Shown: in pieces, positions 38,841-53,491 of the stretch | Numbering within the stretch: position 1 is the first letter of the stretch | How the letters are laid out: every line of letters starts with the position of its first letter | Assembly: GCA_028622995.1 (NCBI GenBank) | Contig: JAJQJQ010000060.1 | Location: forward strand, 930,001-994,000 | Direction of reading: 5' to 3' | Origin: Panagrolaimus kolymaensis | Lineage: Eukaryota > Nematoda > Chromadorea > Rhabditida > Panagrolaimidae | Length of the DNA stretch: 64,000 bases | Position numbers and translations under genes: made by a program | The notes under the pieces: model-generated | What the model saw: only the letters and a program-made list of their open reading frames with translations | Told to the model about the DNA's origin: nothing | Databases searched by the model: none

Positions 38841-39806
38841 GATGCTTCCATAAACAAAACGATCAAGATTTTCTGAAAGCTTGAGGTCGTTTATTTCCTA
38901 TAAAAAAGGAAAAACTATTACAAAAATAATTTTTTTGATTTAATAAATTTGTATGGATCCGCTAACATATTTATGATGCTTCCAATAACAAAACTATCAA
39001 GATTTTCTGAAAGCTTGAGGTCGTTTATTTCCTATAAAAAAGGAAAAACTATTACAAAAATAATTTTTTTGATTTAATAAATTTTAATGGATCCGCTAAC
39101 ATATTTATGATGCTTCCAATAACAAAACTATCAAGATTTTCTGAAAGCTTGAGGTCGTTTATTTCCTATAAAAAAGGAAAAACTATAACAAAAAATAATT
39201 TTTTTGATTTAATAAATTTTAATGGATCCGCTAACATATTTATGATGCTTCCAATAACAAAACTATCAAGATTTTCTGAAAGCTTGAGGTCGTTTATTTC
39301 CTATAAAAAAGGAAAAACTATTACAAAAATAATTTTTTTGATTTAATAAATTTGTATGGATCCGCTAACATATTTATGATGCTTCCAATAACAAAACTAT
39401 CAAGATTTTCTGAAAGCTTGAGGTCGTTTATTTCCTATAAAAAAGGAAAAACTATTACAAAAATAATTTTTTTGATTTAATAAATTTTAATGGATCCGCT
39501 AACATATTTATGATGCTTCCAATAACAAAACTATCAAGATTTTCTGAAAGCTTGAGGTCGTTTATTTCCTATAAAAAAGGAAAAACTATTACAAAAATAA
39601 TTTTTTTGATTTAATAAATTTTAATGGATCCGCTAACATATTTATGATGCTTCCAATAACAAAACGATCAAGATTTTCTGAAAGCTTGAGGTCGTTTATT
39701 TCCTATAAAAAAGGAAAAACTATTACAAAAAATAATTTTTTTGATTTAATAAATTTTAATGGATCCGCTAACATATTTATGATGCTTCCATAAACAAAAC
39801 GATCAA
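38841..39806. repeat. Pair of TTCCATAAACAAAACG monomers, 940 bases apart
   Basis: The junction TTCCAATAAC is changed to TTCCATAAAC at 38851 and again at 39791, a seven-monomer offset of 940 bases. The change puts a TAA in the otherwise open frame. It marks a local duplication at the right side of zone 2. Confidence 0.7.
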
Positions 39807-42800
39807 GATTTTCTGAAAGCTTGAGGTCGTTTATTTCCTATAAAAAAGGAAAAACTATAACAAAAAATAATTTTTTTGATTTAATAAATTTTAATGGATC
39901 CGCTAACATATTTATGATGCTTCCAATAACAAAACGATCAAGATTTTCTGAAAGCTTGAGGTCGTTTATTTCCTATAAAAAAGGAAAAACTATAACAAAA
40001 AATAATTTTTTTGATTTAATAAATTTTAATGGATCCGCTAACATATTTATGATGCTTCCAATAACAAAACGATCAAGATTTTCTGAAAGCTTGAGGTCGT
40101 TTATTTCCTATAAAAAAGGAAAAACTATAACAAAAAATAATTTTTTTGATTTAATAAATTTTAATGGATCCGCTAACATATTTATGATGCTTCCAATAAC
40201 AAAACGATCAAGATTTTCTGAAAGCTTGAGGTCGTTTATTTCCTATAAAAAAGGAAAAACTATAACAAAAAATAATTTTTTTGATTTAATAAATTTGTAT
40301 GGATCCGCTAACATATTTATGATGCTTCCAATAACAAAACTATCAAGATTTTCTGAAAGCTTGAGGTCGTTTATTTCCTATAAAAAAGGAAAAACTATTA
40401 CAAAAATAATTTTTTTGATTTAATAAATTTTAATGGATCCGCTAACATATTTATGATGCTTCCAATAACAAAACTATCAAGATTTTCTGAAAGCTTGAGG
40501 TCGTTTATTTCCTATAAAAAAGGAAAAACTATTACAAAAATAATTTTTTTGATTTAATAAATTTTAATGGATCCGCTAACATATTTATGATGCTTCCAAT
40601 AACAAAACTATCAAGATTTTCTGAAAGCTTGAGGTCGTTTATTTCCTATAAAAAAGGAAAAACTATTACAAAAATAATTTTTTTGATTTAATAAATTTTA
40701 ATGGATCCGCTAACATATTTATGATGCTTCCAATAACAAAACCATAAAGATTTTCTGAAAGCTTGAGGTGGTTTATTTCCTATAAAAAAGGAAAAACTAT
40801 TACAAAAATAATTTTTTTGATTTAATAAATTTTAATGGATCCGCTAACATATTTATGATGCTTCCAATAACAAAACTATCAAGATTTTCTGAAAGCTTGA
40901 GGTCGTTTATTTCCTATAAAAAAGGAAAAACTATTACAAAAATAATTTTTTTGATTTAATAAATTTGTATGGATCCGCTAACATATTTATGATGCTTCCA
41001 ATAACAAAACTATCAAGATTTTCTGAAAGCTTGAGGTCGTTTATTTCCTATAAAAAAGGAAAAACTATTACAAATATAATTTTTTTGATTTAATAAATTT
41101 TAATGGATCCGCTAACATATTTATGATGCTTCCAATAACAAAACTATCAAGATTTTCTGAAAGCTTGAGGTCGTTTATTTCCTATAAAAAAGGAAAAACT
41201 ATTACAAAAATAATTTTTTTGATTTAATAAATTTTAATGGATCCGCTAACATATTTATGATGCTTCCAATAACAAAACTATCAAGATTTTCTGAAAGCTT
41301 GAGGTCGTTTATTTCCTATAAAAAAGGAAAAACTATTACAAAAATAATTTTTTTGATTTAATAAATTTGTATGGATCCGCTAACATATTTATGATGCTTC
41401 CAATAACAAAACCATCAAGATTTTCTGAAAGCTTGAGGTCATTTATTTCCTATAAAAAAGGAAAAACTATTACAAAAATAATTTTTTTGATTTAATAAAT
41501 TTTAATGGATCCGCTAACATATTTATGATGCTTCCAATAACAAAACTATCAAGATTTTCTGAAAGCTTGAGGTCGTTTATTTCCTATAAAAAAGGAAAAA
41601 CTATTACAAAAATAATTTTTTTGATTTAATAAATTTTAATGGATCCGCTAACATATTTATGATGCTTCCAATAACAAAACGATCAAGATTTTCTGAAAGC
41701 TTGAGGTCGTTTATTTCCTATAAAAAAGGAAAAACTATAACAAAAAATAATTTTTTTGATTTAATAAATTTGTATGGATCCGCTAACATATTTATGATGC
41801 TTCCAATAACAAAACTATCAAGATTTTCTGAAAGCTTGAGGTCGTTTATTTCCTATAAAAAAGGAAAAACTAATACAAAAATAATTCTTTTGATTTAATA
41901 AGTTTTGGTGGATCCGCTAACATATTTATGATGCTTCCAATAACAAAAACATCAAGATTTTCTGATAGCTTGAGGTCATTTATTTCCTATAAAAAAGGAA
42001 AAACCATAACAAAAAATAATTTTTTTGATTTAATAAGTTTTATTGGATCCGCTAACATATTTATGATGCTTCCAATAACAAAAACATCAAGATTTTCTGA
42101 AAGCTTGAGGTCGTTTATTTCCTATAAAAAAGGAAAAACTAATACAAAAATAATTCTTTTGATTTAATAAGTTTTGGTGGATCCGCTAACATATTTATGA
42201 TGCTTCCAATAACAAAAACATCAAGATTTTCTGATAGCTTGAGGTCATTTATTTCCTATAAAAAAGGAAAAACCACAACAAAAAATAATTTTTTTGATTT
42301 AATAAGTTTTGGTGGATCCGCTAACATATTTATGATGCTTCCAATAACAAAACCATCAAGATTTTCTGAAAGCTTGAGGTCGTTTATTTCCTATAAAAAA
42401 GGAAAAACTAATACAAAAATAATTCTTTTGATTTAATAAGTTTTGGTGGATCCGCTAACATATTTATGATGCTTCCAATAACAAAAACATCAAGATTTTC
42501 TGATAGCTTGAGGTCATTTATTTCCTATAAAAAAGGAAAAACCACAACAAAAAATAATTTTTTTGATTTAATAAGTTTTGGTGGATCCGCTAACATATTT
42601 ATGATGCTTCCAATAACAAAAACATCAAGATTTTCTGAAAGCTTGAGGTCGTTTATTTCCTATAAAAAAGGAAAAACTAATACAAAAATAATTCTTTTGA
42701 TTTAATAAATTTTAATGGATCCGCTAACATATTTATGATGCTTCCAATAACAAAACCATCAAGATTTTCTGAAAGCTTGAGGTCGTTTATTTCCTATAAA

Positions 42801-45800
42801 AAAGGAAAAACTAATACAAAAATAATTCTTTTGATTTAATAAATTTTAATGGATCCGCTAACATATTTATGATGCTTCCAATAACAAAACCATCAAGATT
42901 TTCTGATAGCTTGAGGTCATTTATTTCCTATAAAAAAGAAAAAACCACAACAAAAAATAATTTTTTTGATTTATTAAGTTTTGGTGGATCCGCTAACATA
43001 TTTATGATGCTTCCAATAACAAAACCATCAAGATTTTCTGATAGCTTGAGGTCATTTATTTCCTATAAAAAAGAAAAAACCACAACAAAAAATAATTTTT
43101 TTGATTTAATAAGTTTTGGTGGAACCGCTAACATATTTATGATGCTTCCAATAACAAAAACATCAAGATTTTCTGATAGCTTGAGGTCATTTATTTCCTA
43201 TAAAAAAGGAAAAACCACAACAAAAAATAATTTTTTTGATTTATTAAGTTTTGGTGGATCCGCTAACATATTTATGATGCTTCCAATAACAAAACCATCA
43301 AGATTTTCTGAAAGCTTGAGGTCGTTTATTTCCTATAAAAAAGGAAAAACTAATACAAAAATAATTCTTTTGATTTAATAAATTTTAATGGATCCGCTAA
43401 CATATTTATGATGCTTCCAATAACAAAACCATCAAGATTTTCTGATAGCTTGAGGTCATTTATTTCCTATAAAAAAGAAAAAACCACAACAAAAAATAAT
43501 TTTTTTGATTTAATAAGTTTTGGTGGATCCGCTAACATATTTATGATGCTTCCAATAACAAAAACATCAAGATTTTCTGATAGCTTGAGGTCATTTATTT
43601 CCTATAAAAAAGGAAAAACCACAACAAAAAATAATTTTTTTGATTTATTAAGTTTTGGTGGATCCGCTAACATATTTATGATGCTTCCAATAACAAAACC
43701 ATCAAGATTTTCTGAAAGCTTGAGGTCGTTTATTTCCTATAAAAAAGGAAAAACTAATACAAAAATAATTTTTTTGATTTATTAAGTTTTGGTGGATCCG
43801 CTAACATATTTATGATTCTTCCAATAACAAAACCATCAAGATTTTCTGAAAGCTTGAGGTCGTTTATTTCCTATAAAAAAGGAAAAACTAATACAAAAAT
43901 AATTCTTTTGATTTAATAAATTTTAATGGATCCGCTAACATATTTATGATGCTTCCAATAACAAAACCATCAAGATTTTCTGAAAGCTTGAGGTCGTTTA
44001 TTTCCTATAAAAAAGGAAAAACTAATACAAAAATAATTCTTTTGATTTAATAAATTTTAATGGATCCGCTAACATATTTATGATGCTTCCAATAACAAAA
44101 CAATCAAGATTTTCTGATAGCTTGAGGTCGTTTATTTCCTATAAAAAAGGAAAAACTAATACAAAAATAATTCTTTTGATTTAATAAATTTTAATGGATC
44201 CGCTAACATATTTATGATGATTCCAATAACAAAACCATCAAGATTTTCTGATAGCTTGAGGTCATTTATTTCCTATAAAAAAGGAAAAACCACAACAAAA
44301 AATAATTTTTTTGATTTAATAAGTTTTGGTGGATCCGCTAACATATTTATGATGCTTCCAATAACAAAACCATCAAGATTTTCTGAAAGCTTGAGGTCGT
44401 TTATTTCCTATAAAAAAGGAAAAACTAATACAAAAATAATTCTTTTGATTTAATAAGTTTTGGTGGATCCGCTAACATATTTATGATGCTTCCAATAACA
44501 AAAACATCAAGATTTTCTGATAGCTTGAGGTCATTTATTTCCTATAAAAAAGGAAAAACCACAACAAAAAATAATTTTTTTAATTTAATAAGTTTTGGTG
44601 GATCCGCTAACATATTTATGATGCTTCCAATAACAAAAACATCAAGATTTTCTGAAAGCTTGAGGTCGTTTATTTCCTATAAAAAAGGAAAAACTAATAC
44701 AAAAATAATTCTTTTGATTTAATAAATTTTAATGGATCCGCTAACATATTTATGATGCTTCCAATAACAAAACCATCAAGATTTTCTGATAGCTTGAGGT
44801 CATTTATTTCCTATAAAAAAGAAAAAACCACAACAAAAAATAATTTTTTTGATTTAATAAGTTTTGGTGGATCCGCTAACATATTTATGATGCTTCCAAT
44901 AACAAAACAATCAAGATTTTCTGAAAGCTTGATGTCGTTTATTTCCTATAAAAAAGGAAAAACTAATACAAAAATAATTCTTTTGATTTAATAAATTTTA
45001 ATGGATCCGCTAACATATTTAAGATGCTTCCAATAACAAAACCATCAAGATTTTCTGAAAGCTTGAGGTCATTTATTTCCTATAAAAAAGGAAAAACCAC
45101 AACAAAAAATAATTTTTTTGATTTAATAAGTTTTGGTGGATCCGCTAACATATTTATGATGCTTCCAATAACAAAACCATCAAGATTTTCTGAAAGCTTG
45201 ATGTCGTTTATTTCCTATAAAAAAGGAAAAACTAATACAAAAATAATTCTTTTGATTTAATAAGTTTTGGTGGATCCGCTAACATATTTATGATGCTTCC
45301 AATAACAAAAACATCAAGATTTTCTGATAGCTTGAGGTCATTTATTTCCTATAAAAAAGGAAAAACCACAACAAAAAATAATTTTTTTGATTTAATAAGT
45401 TTTGGTGGATCCGCTAACATATTTATGATGCTTCCAATAACAAAACCATCAAGATTTTCTGAAAGCTTGAGGTCGTTTATTTCCTATAAAAAAGGAAAAA
45501 CTAATACAAAAATAATTCTTTTGATTTAATAAGTTTTGGTGGATCCGCTAACATATTTATGATGCTTCCAATAACAAAAACATCAAGATTTTCTGAAAGC
45601 TTGAGGTCGTTTATTTCCTATAAAAAAGGAAAAACTAATACAAAAATAATTCTTTTGATTTAATAAATTTTAATGGATCCGCTAACATATTTATGATGCT
45701 TCCAATAACAAAACCATCAAGATTTTCTGAAAGCTTGAGGTCGTTTATTTCCTATAAAAAAGGAAAAACTAATACAAAAATAATTCTTTTGATTTAATAA

Positions 45801-48800
45801 GTTTTGGTGGATCCGCTAACATTTTTATGATGCTTCCAATAACAAAAACATCAAGATTTTCTGATAGCTTGAGGTCATTTATTTCCTATAAAAAAGGAAA
45901 AACCACAACAAAAAATAATTTTTTTGATTTAATAAGTTTTGGTGGATCCGCTAACATTTTTATGATGCTTCCAATAACAAAAACATCAAGATTTTCTGAT
46001 AGCTTGAGGTCATTTATTTCCTATAAAAAAGGAAAAACCACAACAAAAAATAATTTTTTTGATTTAATAAATTTTAATGGATCCGCTAACATATTTATGA
46101 TGCTTCCAATAACAAAACCATCAAGATTTTCTGAAAGCTTGAGGTCGTTTATTTCCTATAAAAAAGGAAAAACTAATACAAAAATAATTCTTTTGATTTA
46201 ATAAGTTTTGGTGGATCCGCTAACATTTTTATGATGCTTCCAATAACAAAAACATCAAGATTTTCTGATAGCTTGAGGTCATTTATTTCCTATAAAAAAG
46301 GAAAAACCACAACAAAAAATAATTTTTTTGATTTAATAAGTTTTGGTGGATCCGCTAACATATTTATGATGCTTCCAATAACAAAAACATCAAGATTTTC
46401 TGAAAGCTTGAGGTCGTTTATTTCCTATAAAAAAGGAAAAACTAATACAAAAATAATTCTTTTGATTTAATAAGTTTTGGTGGATCCGCTAACATATTTA
46501 TGATGCTTCCAATAACAAAAACATCAAGATTTTCTGATAGCTTGAGGTCATTTATTTCCTATAAAAAAGGAAAAACCACAACAAAAAATAATTTTTTTGA
46601 TTTAATAAGTTTTGGTGGATCCGCTAACATATTTATGATGCTTCCAATAACAAAACCATCAAGATTTTCTGAAAGCTTGAGGTCGTTTATTTCCTATAAA
46701 AAAGGAAAAACTAATACAAAAATAATTCTTTTGATTTAATAAGTTTTGGTGGATCCGCTAACATATTTATGATGCTTCCAATAACAAAAACATCAAGATT
46801 TTCTGAAAGCTTGAGGTCGTTTATTTCCTATAAAAAAGGAAAAACTAATACAAAAATAATTCTTTTGATTTAATAAATTTTAATGGATCCGCTAACATAT
46901 TTATGATGCTTCCAATAACAAAACCATCAAGATTTTCTGAAAGCTTGAGGTCGTTTATTTCCAATAAAAAAGGAAAAACTAATACAAAAATAATTCTTTT
47001 GATTTAATAAATTTTAATGGATCCGCTAACATATTTATGATGCTTCCAATAACAAAACCATCAAGATTTTCTGAAAGCTTGAGGTCGTTTATTTCCTATA
47101 AAAAAGGAAAAACTAATACAAAAATAATTCTTTTGATTTAATAAGTTTTGGTGGATCCGCTAACATATTTATGATGCTTCCAATAACAAAAACATCAAGA
47201 TTTTCTGATAGCTTGAGGTCATTTATTTCCTATAAAAAAGGAAAAACCACAACAAAAAATAATTTTTTTGATTTAATAAGTTTTGGTGGATCCGCTAACA
47301 TATTTATGATGCTTCCAATAACAAAACCATCAAGATTTTCTGATAGCTTGAGGTCATTTATTTCCTATAAAAAAGGAAAAACTAATACAAAAATAATTCT
47401 TTTGATTTAATAAATTTTAATGGATCCGCTAACATATTTATGATGCTTCCAATAACAAAACCATCAAGATTTTCTGATAGCTTGAGGTCGTTTATTTCCT
47501 ATAAAAAAGGAAAAACTAATACAAAAATAATTCTTTTGATTTAATAAATTTTAATGGATCCGCTAACATATTTATGATGCTTCCAATAACAAAACCATCA
47601 AGATTTTCTGATAGCTTGAGGTCATTTATTTCCTATAAAAAAGAAAAAACCACAACAAAAAATAATTTTTTTGATTTAATAAGTTTTGGTGGATCCGCTA
47701 ACATATTTATGATGCTTCCAATAACAAAACCATCAAGATTATCTGATAGCTTGAGGTCATTTATTTCCTATAAAAAAGAAAAAACCACAACAAAAAATAA
47801 TTTTTTTGATTTAATAAGTTTTGGTGGATCCGCTAACATATTTATGATGCTTCCAATAACAAAAACATCAAGATTTTCTGAAAGCTTGAGGTCGTTTATT
47901 TCCTATAAAAAAGGAAAAACTAATACAAAAATAATTCTTTTGATTTAATAAATTTTAATGGATCCGCTAACATATTTATGATGCTTCCAATAACAAAACC
48001 ATCAAGATTTTCTGATAGCTTGAGGTCGTTTATTTCCTATAAAAAAGGAAAAACTAATACAAAAATAATTCTTTTGATTTAATAAATTTTAATGGATCCG
48101 CTAACATATTTATGATGCTTCCAATAACAAAACCATCAAGATTTTCTGAAAGCTTGAGGTCGTTTATTTCCTATAAAAAAGGAAAAACTAATACAAAAAT
48201 AATTCTTTTGATTTAATAAGTTTTGGTGGATCCGCTAACATATTTATGATGCTTCCAATAACAAAAACATCAAGATTTTCTGATAGCATGAGGTCATTTA
48301 TTTCCTATAAAAAAGGAAAAACCACAACAAAAAATAATTTTTTTGATTTAATAAGTTTTGGTGGATCCGCTAACATATTTATGATGCTTCCAATAACAAA
48401 ACCATCAAGATTTTCTGAAAGCTTGAGGTCGTTTATTTCCTATAAAAAAGGAAAAACTAATACAAAAATAATTCTTTTGATTTAATAAGTTTTGGTGGAT
48501 CCGCTAACATATTTATGATGCTTCCAATAACAAAAACATCAAGATTTTCTGATAGCTTGAGGTCATTTATTTCCTATAAAAAAGGAAAAACCACAACAAA
48601 AAATAATTTTTTTGATTTAATAAGTTTTGGTGGATCCGCTAACATATTTATGATGCTTCCAATAACAAAAACATCAAGATTTTCTGAAAGCTTGAGGTCG
48701 TTTATTTCCTATAAAAAAGGAAAAACTAATACAAAAATAATTCTTTTGATTTAATAAGTTTTGGTGGATCCGCTAACATATTTATGATGCTTCCAATAAC

Positions 48801-51800
48801 AAAAACATCAAGATTTTCTGATAGCTTGAGGTCATTTATTTCCTATAAAAAAGGAAAAACCACAACAAAAAATAATTTTTTTGATTTAATAAGTTTTGGT
48901 GGATCCGCTAACATATTTATGATGCTTCCAATAACAAAAACATCAAGATTTTCTGATAGCATGAGGTCATTTATTTCCTATAAAAAAGGAAAAACCACAA
49001 CAAAAAATAATTTTTTTGATTTAATAAGTTTTGGTGGATCCGCTAACATATTTATGATGCTTCCAATAACAAAACCATCAAGATTTTCTGAAAGCTTGAG
49101 GTCGTTTATTTCCTATAAAAAAGGAAAAACTAATACAAAAATAATTCTTTTGATTTAATAAGTTTTGGTGGATCCGCTAACATATTTATGATGCTTCCAA
49201 TAACAAAAACATCAAGATTTTCTGATAGCTTGAGGTCATTTATTTCCTATAAAAAAGGAAAAACCACAATAAAAAATAATTTTTTTGATTTAATAAGTTT
49301 TGGTGGATCCGCTAACATATTTATGATGCTTCCAATAACAAAACCATCAAGATTTTCTGAAAGCTTGAGGTCGTTTATTTCCTATAAAAAAGGAAAAACT
49401 AATACAAAAATAATTCTTTTGATTTAATAAGTTTTGGTGGATCCGCTAACATATTTATGATGCTTCCAATAACAAAAACATCAAGATTTTCTGATAGCTT
49501 GAGGTCATTTATTTCCTATAAAAAAGGAAAAACCACAACAAAAAATAATTTTTTTGATTTAATAAGTTTTGGTGGATCCGCTAACATATTTATGATGCTT
49601 CCAATAACAAAAACATCAAGATTTTCTGAAAGCTTGAGGTCGTTTATTTCCTATAAAAAAGGAAAAACTAATACAAAAATAATTCTTTTGATTTAATAAG
49701 TTTTGGTGGATCCGCTAACATATTTATGATGCTTCCAATAACAAAAACATCAAGATTTTCTGATAGCTTGAGGTCATTTATTTCCTATAAAAAAGGAAAA
49801 ACCACAACAAAAAATAATTTTTTTGATTTAATAAGTTTTGGTGGATCCGCTAACATATTTATGATGCTTCCAATAACAAAAACATCAAGATTTTCTGAAA
49901 GCTTGAGGTCGTTTATTTCCTATAAAAAAGGAAAAACTAATACAAAAATAATTCTTTTGATTTAATAAATTTTAATGGATCCGCTAACATATTTATGATG
50001 CTTCCAATAACAAAAACATCAAGATTTTCTGAAAGCTTGAGGTCGTTTATTTCCTATAAAAAAGGAAAAACTAATACAAAAATAATTCTTTTGATTTAAT
50101 AAATTTTAATGGATCCGCTAACATATTTATGATGCTTCCAATAACAAAAACATCAAGATTTTCTGATAGCTTGAGGTCATTTATTTCCTATAAAAAAGGA
50201 AAAACCACAACAAAAAATAATTTTTTTGATTTAATAAGTTTTGGTGGATCCGCTAACATATTTATGATGCTTCCAATAACAAAAACATCAAGATTTTTTG
50301 ATAGCATGAGGTCATTTATTTCCTATAAAAAAGGAAAAACCACAACAAAAAATAATTTTTTTGATTTAATAAGTTTTGCTGGATCCGCTAACATATTTAT
50401 GATGCTTCCAATAACAAAACCATCAAGATTTTCTGAAAGCTTGAGGTCGTTTATTTCCTATAAAAAAGGAAAAACTAATACAAAAATAATTCTTTTGATT
50501 TAATAAGTTTTGGTGGATCCGCTAACATATTTATGATGCTTCCAATAACAAAAACATCAAGATTTTCTGATAGCATGAGGTCATTTATTTCCTATAAAAA
50601 AGGAAAAACCACAACAAAAAATAATTTTTTTGATTTAATAAGTTTTGGTGGATCCGCTAACATATTTATGATGCTTCCAATAACAAAACCATCAAGATTT
50701 TCTGAAAGCTTGAGGTCGTTTATTTCCTATAAAAAAGGAAAAACTAATACAAAAATAATTCTTTTGATTTAATAAGTTTTGGTGGATCCGCTAACATATT
50801 TATGATGCTTCCAATAACAAAAACATCAAGATTTTCTGATAGCTTGAGGTCATTTATTTCCTATAAAAAAGGAAAAACCACAATAAAAAATAATTTTTTT
50901 GATTTAATAAGTTTTGGTGGATCCGCTAACATATTTATGATGCTTCCAATAACAAAAACATCAAGATTTTCTGAAAGCTTGAGGTCGTTTATTTCCTATA
51001 AAAAAGGAAAAACTAATACAAAAATAATTCTTTTGATTTAATAAGTTTTGGTGGATCCGCTAACATATTTATGATGCTTCCAATAACAAAAACATCAAGA
51101 TTTTCTGATAGCTTGAGGTCATTTATTTCCTATAAAAAAGGAAAAACCACAACAAAAAATAATTTTTTTGATTTAATAAGTTTTGGTGGATCCGCTAACA
51201 TATTTATGATGCTTCCAATAACAAAAACATCAAGATTTTCTGAAAGCTTGAGGTCGTTTATTTCCTATAAAAAAGGAAAAACTAATACAAAAATAATTCT
51301 TTTGATTTAATAAGTTTTGGTGGATCCGCTAACATATTTATGATGCTTCCAATAACAAAAACATCAAGATTTTCTGATAGCTTGAGGTCATTTATTTCCT
51401 ATAAAAAAGGAAAAACCACAACAAAAAATAATTTTTTTGATTTAATAAGTTTTGGTGGATCCGCTAACATATTTATGATGCTTCCAATAACAAAAACATC
51501 AAGATTTTCTGAAAGCTTGAGGTCGTTTATTTCCTATAAAAAAGGAAAAACTAATACAAAAATAATTCTTTTGATTTAATAAATTTTAATGGATCCGCTA
51601 ACATATTTATGATGCTTCCAATAACAAAACCATCAAGATTTTCTGATAGCTTGAGGTCATTTATTTCCTATAAAAAAGAAAAAACCACAACAAAAAATAA
51701 TTTTTTTGATTTAATAAGTTTTGGTGGATCCGCTAACATATTTATGATGCTTCCAATAACAAAAACATCAAGATTTTCTGATAGCATGAGGTCATTTATT

Positions 51801-52415
51801 TCCTATAAAAAAGGAAAAACTAATACAAAAATAATTCTTTTGATTTAATAAATTTTAATGGATCCGCTAACATATTTATGATGCTTCCAATAACAAAAAC
51901 ATCAAGATTTTCTGAAAGCTTGAGGTCGTTTATTTCCTATAAAAAAGGAAAAACTAATACAAAAATAATTCTTTTGATTTAATAAATTTTAATGGATCCG
52001 CTAACATATTTATGATGCTTCCAATAACAAAAACATCAAGATTTTCTGATAGCTTGAGGTCATTTATTTCCTATAAAAAAGGAAAAACCACAACAAAAAA
52101 TAATTTTTTTGATTTAATAAGTTTTGGTGGATCCGCTAACATATTTATGATGCTTCCAATAACAAAAACATCAAGATTTTCTGATAGCATGAGGTCATTT
52201 ATTTCCTATAAAAAAGGAAAAACCACAACAAAAAATAATTTTTTTGATTTAATAAGTTTTGGTGGATCCGCTAACATATTTATGATGCTTCCAATAACAA
52301 AACCATCAAGATTTTCTGAAAGCTTGAGGTCGTTTATTTCCTATAAAAAAGGAAAAACTAATACAAAAATAATTCTTTTGATTTAATAAGTTTTGGTGGA
52401 TCCGCTAACATATTT

Positions 52416-53491
52416 ATGATGCTTCCAATAACAAAAACATCAAGATTTTCTGATAGCATGAGGTCATTTATTTCCTATAAAAAAGGAAAAACCACAACAA
52501 AAAATAATTTTTTTGATTTAATAAGTTTTGGTGGATCCGCTAACATATTTATGATGCTTCCAATAACAAAACCATCAAGATTTTCTGAAAGCTTGAGGTC
52601 GTTTATTTCCTATAAAAAAGGAAAAACTAATACAAAAATAATTCTTTTGATTTAATAAGTTTTGGTGGATCCGCTAACATATTTATGATGCTTCCAATAA
52701 CAAAAACATCAAGATTTTCTGATAGCTTGAGGTCATTTATTTCCTATAAAAAAGGAAAAATCACAATAAAAAATAATTTTTTTGATTTAATAAGTTTTGG
52801 TGGATCCGCTAACATATTTATGATGCTTCCAATAACAAAAACATCAAGATTTTCTGAAAGCTTGAGGTCGTTTATTTCCTATAAAAAAGGAAAAACTAAT
52901 ACAAAAATAATTCTTTTGATTTAATAAGTTTTGGTGGATCCGCTAACATATTTATGATGCTTCCAATAACAAAAACATCAAGATTTTCTGATAGCTTGAG
53001 GTCATTTATTTCCTATAAAAAAGGAAAAACCACAACAAAAAATAATTTTTTTGATTTAATAAGTTTTGGTGGATCCGCTAACATATTTATGATGCTTCCA
53101 ATAACAAAACCATCAAGATTTTCTGAAAGCTTGAGGTCGTTTATTTCCTATAAAAAAGGAAAAACTAATACAAAAATAATTCTTTTGATTTAATAAGTTT
53201 TGGTGGATCCGCTAACATATTTATGATGCTTCCAATAACAAAAACATCAAGATTTTCTGATAGCTTGAGGTCATTTATTTCCTATAAAAAAGGAAAAACC
53301 ACAACAAAAAATAATTTTTTTGATTTAATAAGTTTTGGTGGATCCGCTAACATATTTATGATGCTTCCAATAACAAAAACATCAAGATTTTCTGAAAGCT
53401 TGAGGTCGTTTATTTCCTATAAAAAAGGAAAAACTAATACAAAAATAATTCTTTTGATTTAATAAGTTTTGGTGGATCCGCTAACATATTT
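52416..53491. repeat. 1,076-bp octamer module, copy 1
   Basis: Four dimers in fixed order: GCATGAGG with cca, then CACAATAAA with aca, then a plain dimer with cca, then a plain dimer with aca. This copy has a private C to T change (AAAATCACAATA) near 52760. It lies in a wider block (51582-53533) that recurs 4,572 bases downstream. Confidence 0.85.

Larger units (their letters stand above)
16658..41793. repeat. Zone 2: mixed 135-bp and 134-bp monomers
   Basis: The zone opens with the first monomer that has A5 instead of A6 at bases 84-89. Its length fits 186 monomers: about 86 of 135 bp, 100 of 134 bp, and nine extra 14-bp insertions, if no other indel exists. Marker variants are cta or cca at bases 22-24, GTAT in place of TTAAT before GGATCC, and AAAAATTAT or AAAATAAT in the A/T junction. 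Runs of 135-bp copies give short open frames, the longest at 37356-38675 (439 residues) and 19017-20294; none has support as a gene. In large parts (for example 24.5-25.6 and 26.1-27.1 kb) monomers alternate between the TTAATGG and GTATGG endings, making a 268-bp dimer. Confidence 0.92.

Noticed and set aside
16848..41898. Many short open frames of 65-439 residues in zone 2
   Set aside because: They are the same 45-residue repeat restarted from internal TTG or ATG codons and ended by the A5 shift or the 14-bp duplication. Their ends follow repeat variants, not gene structure.
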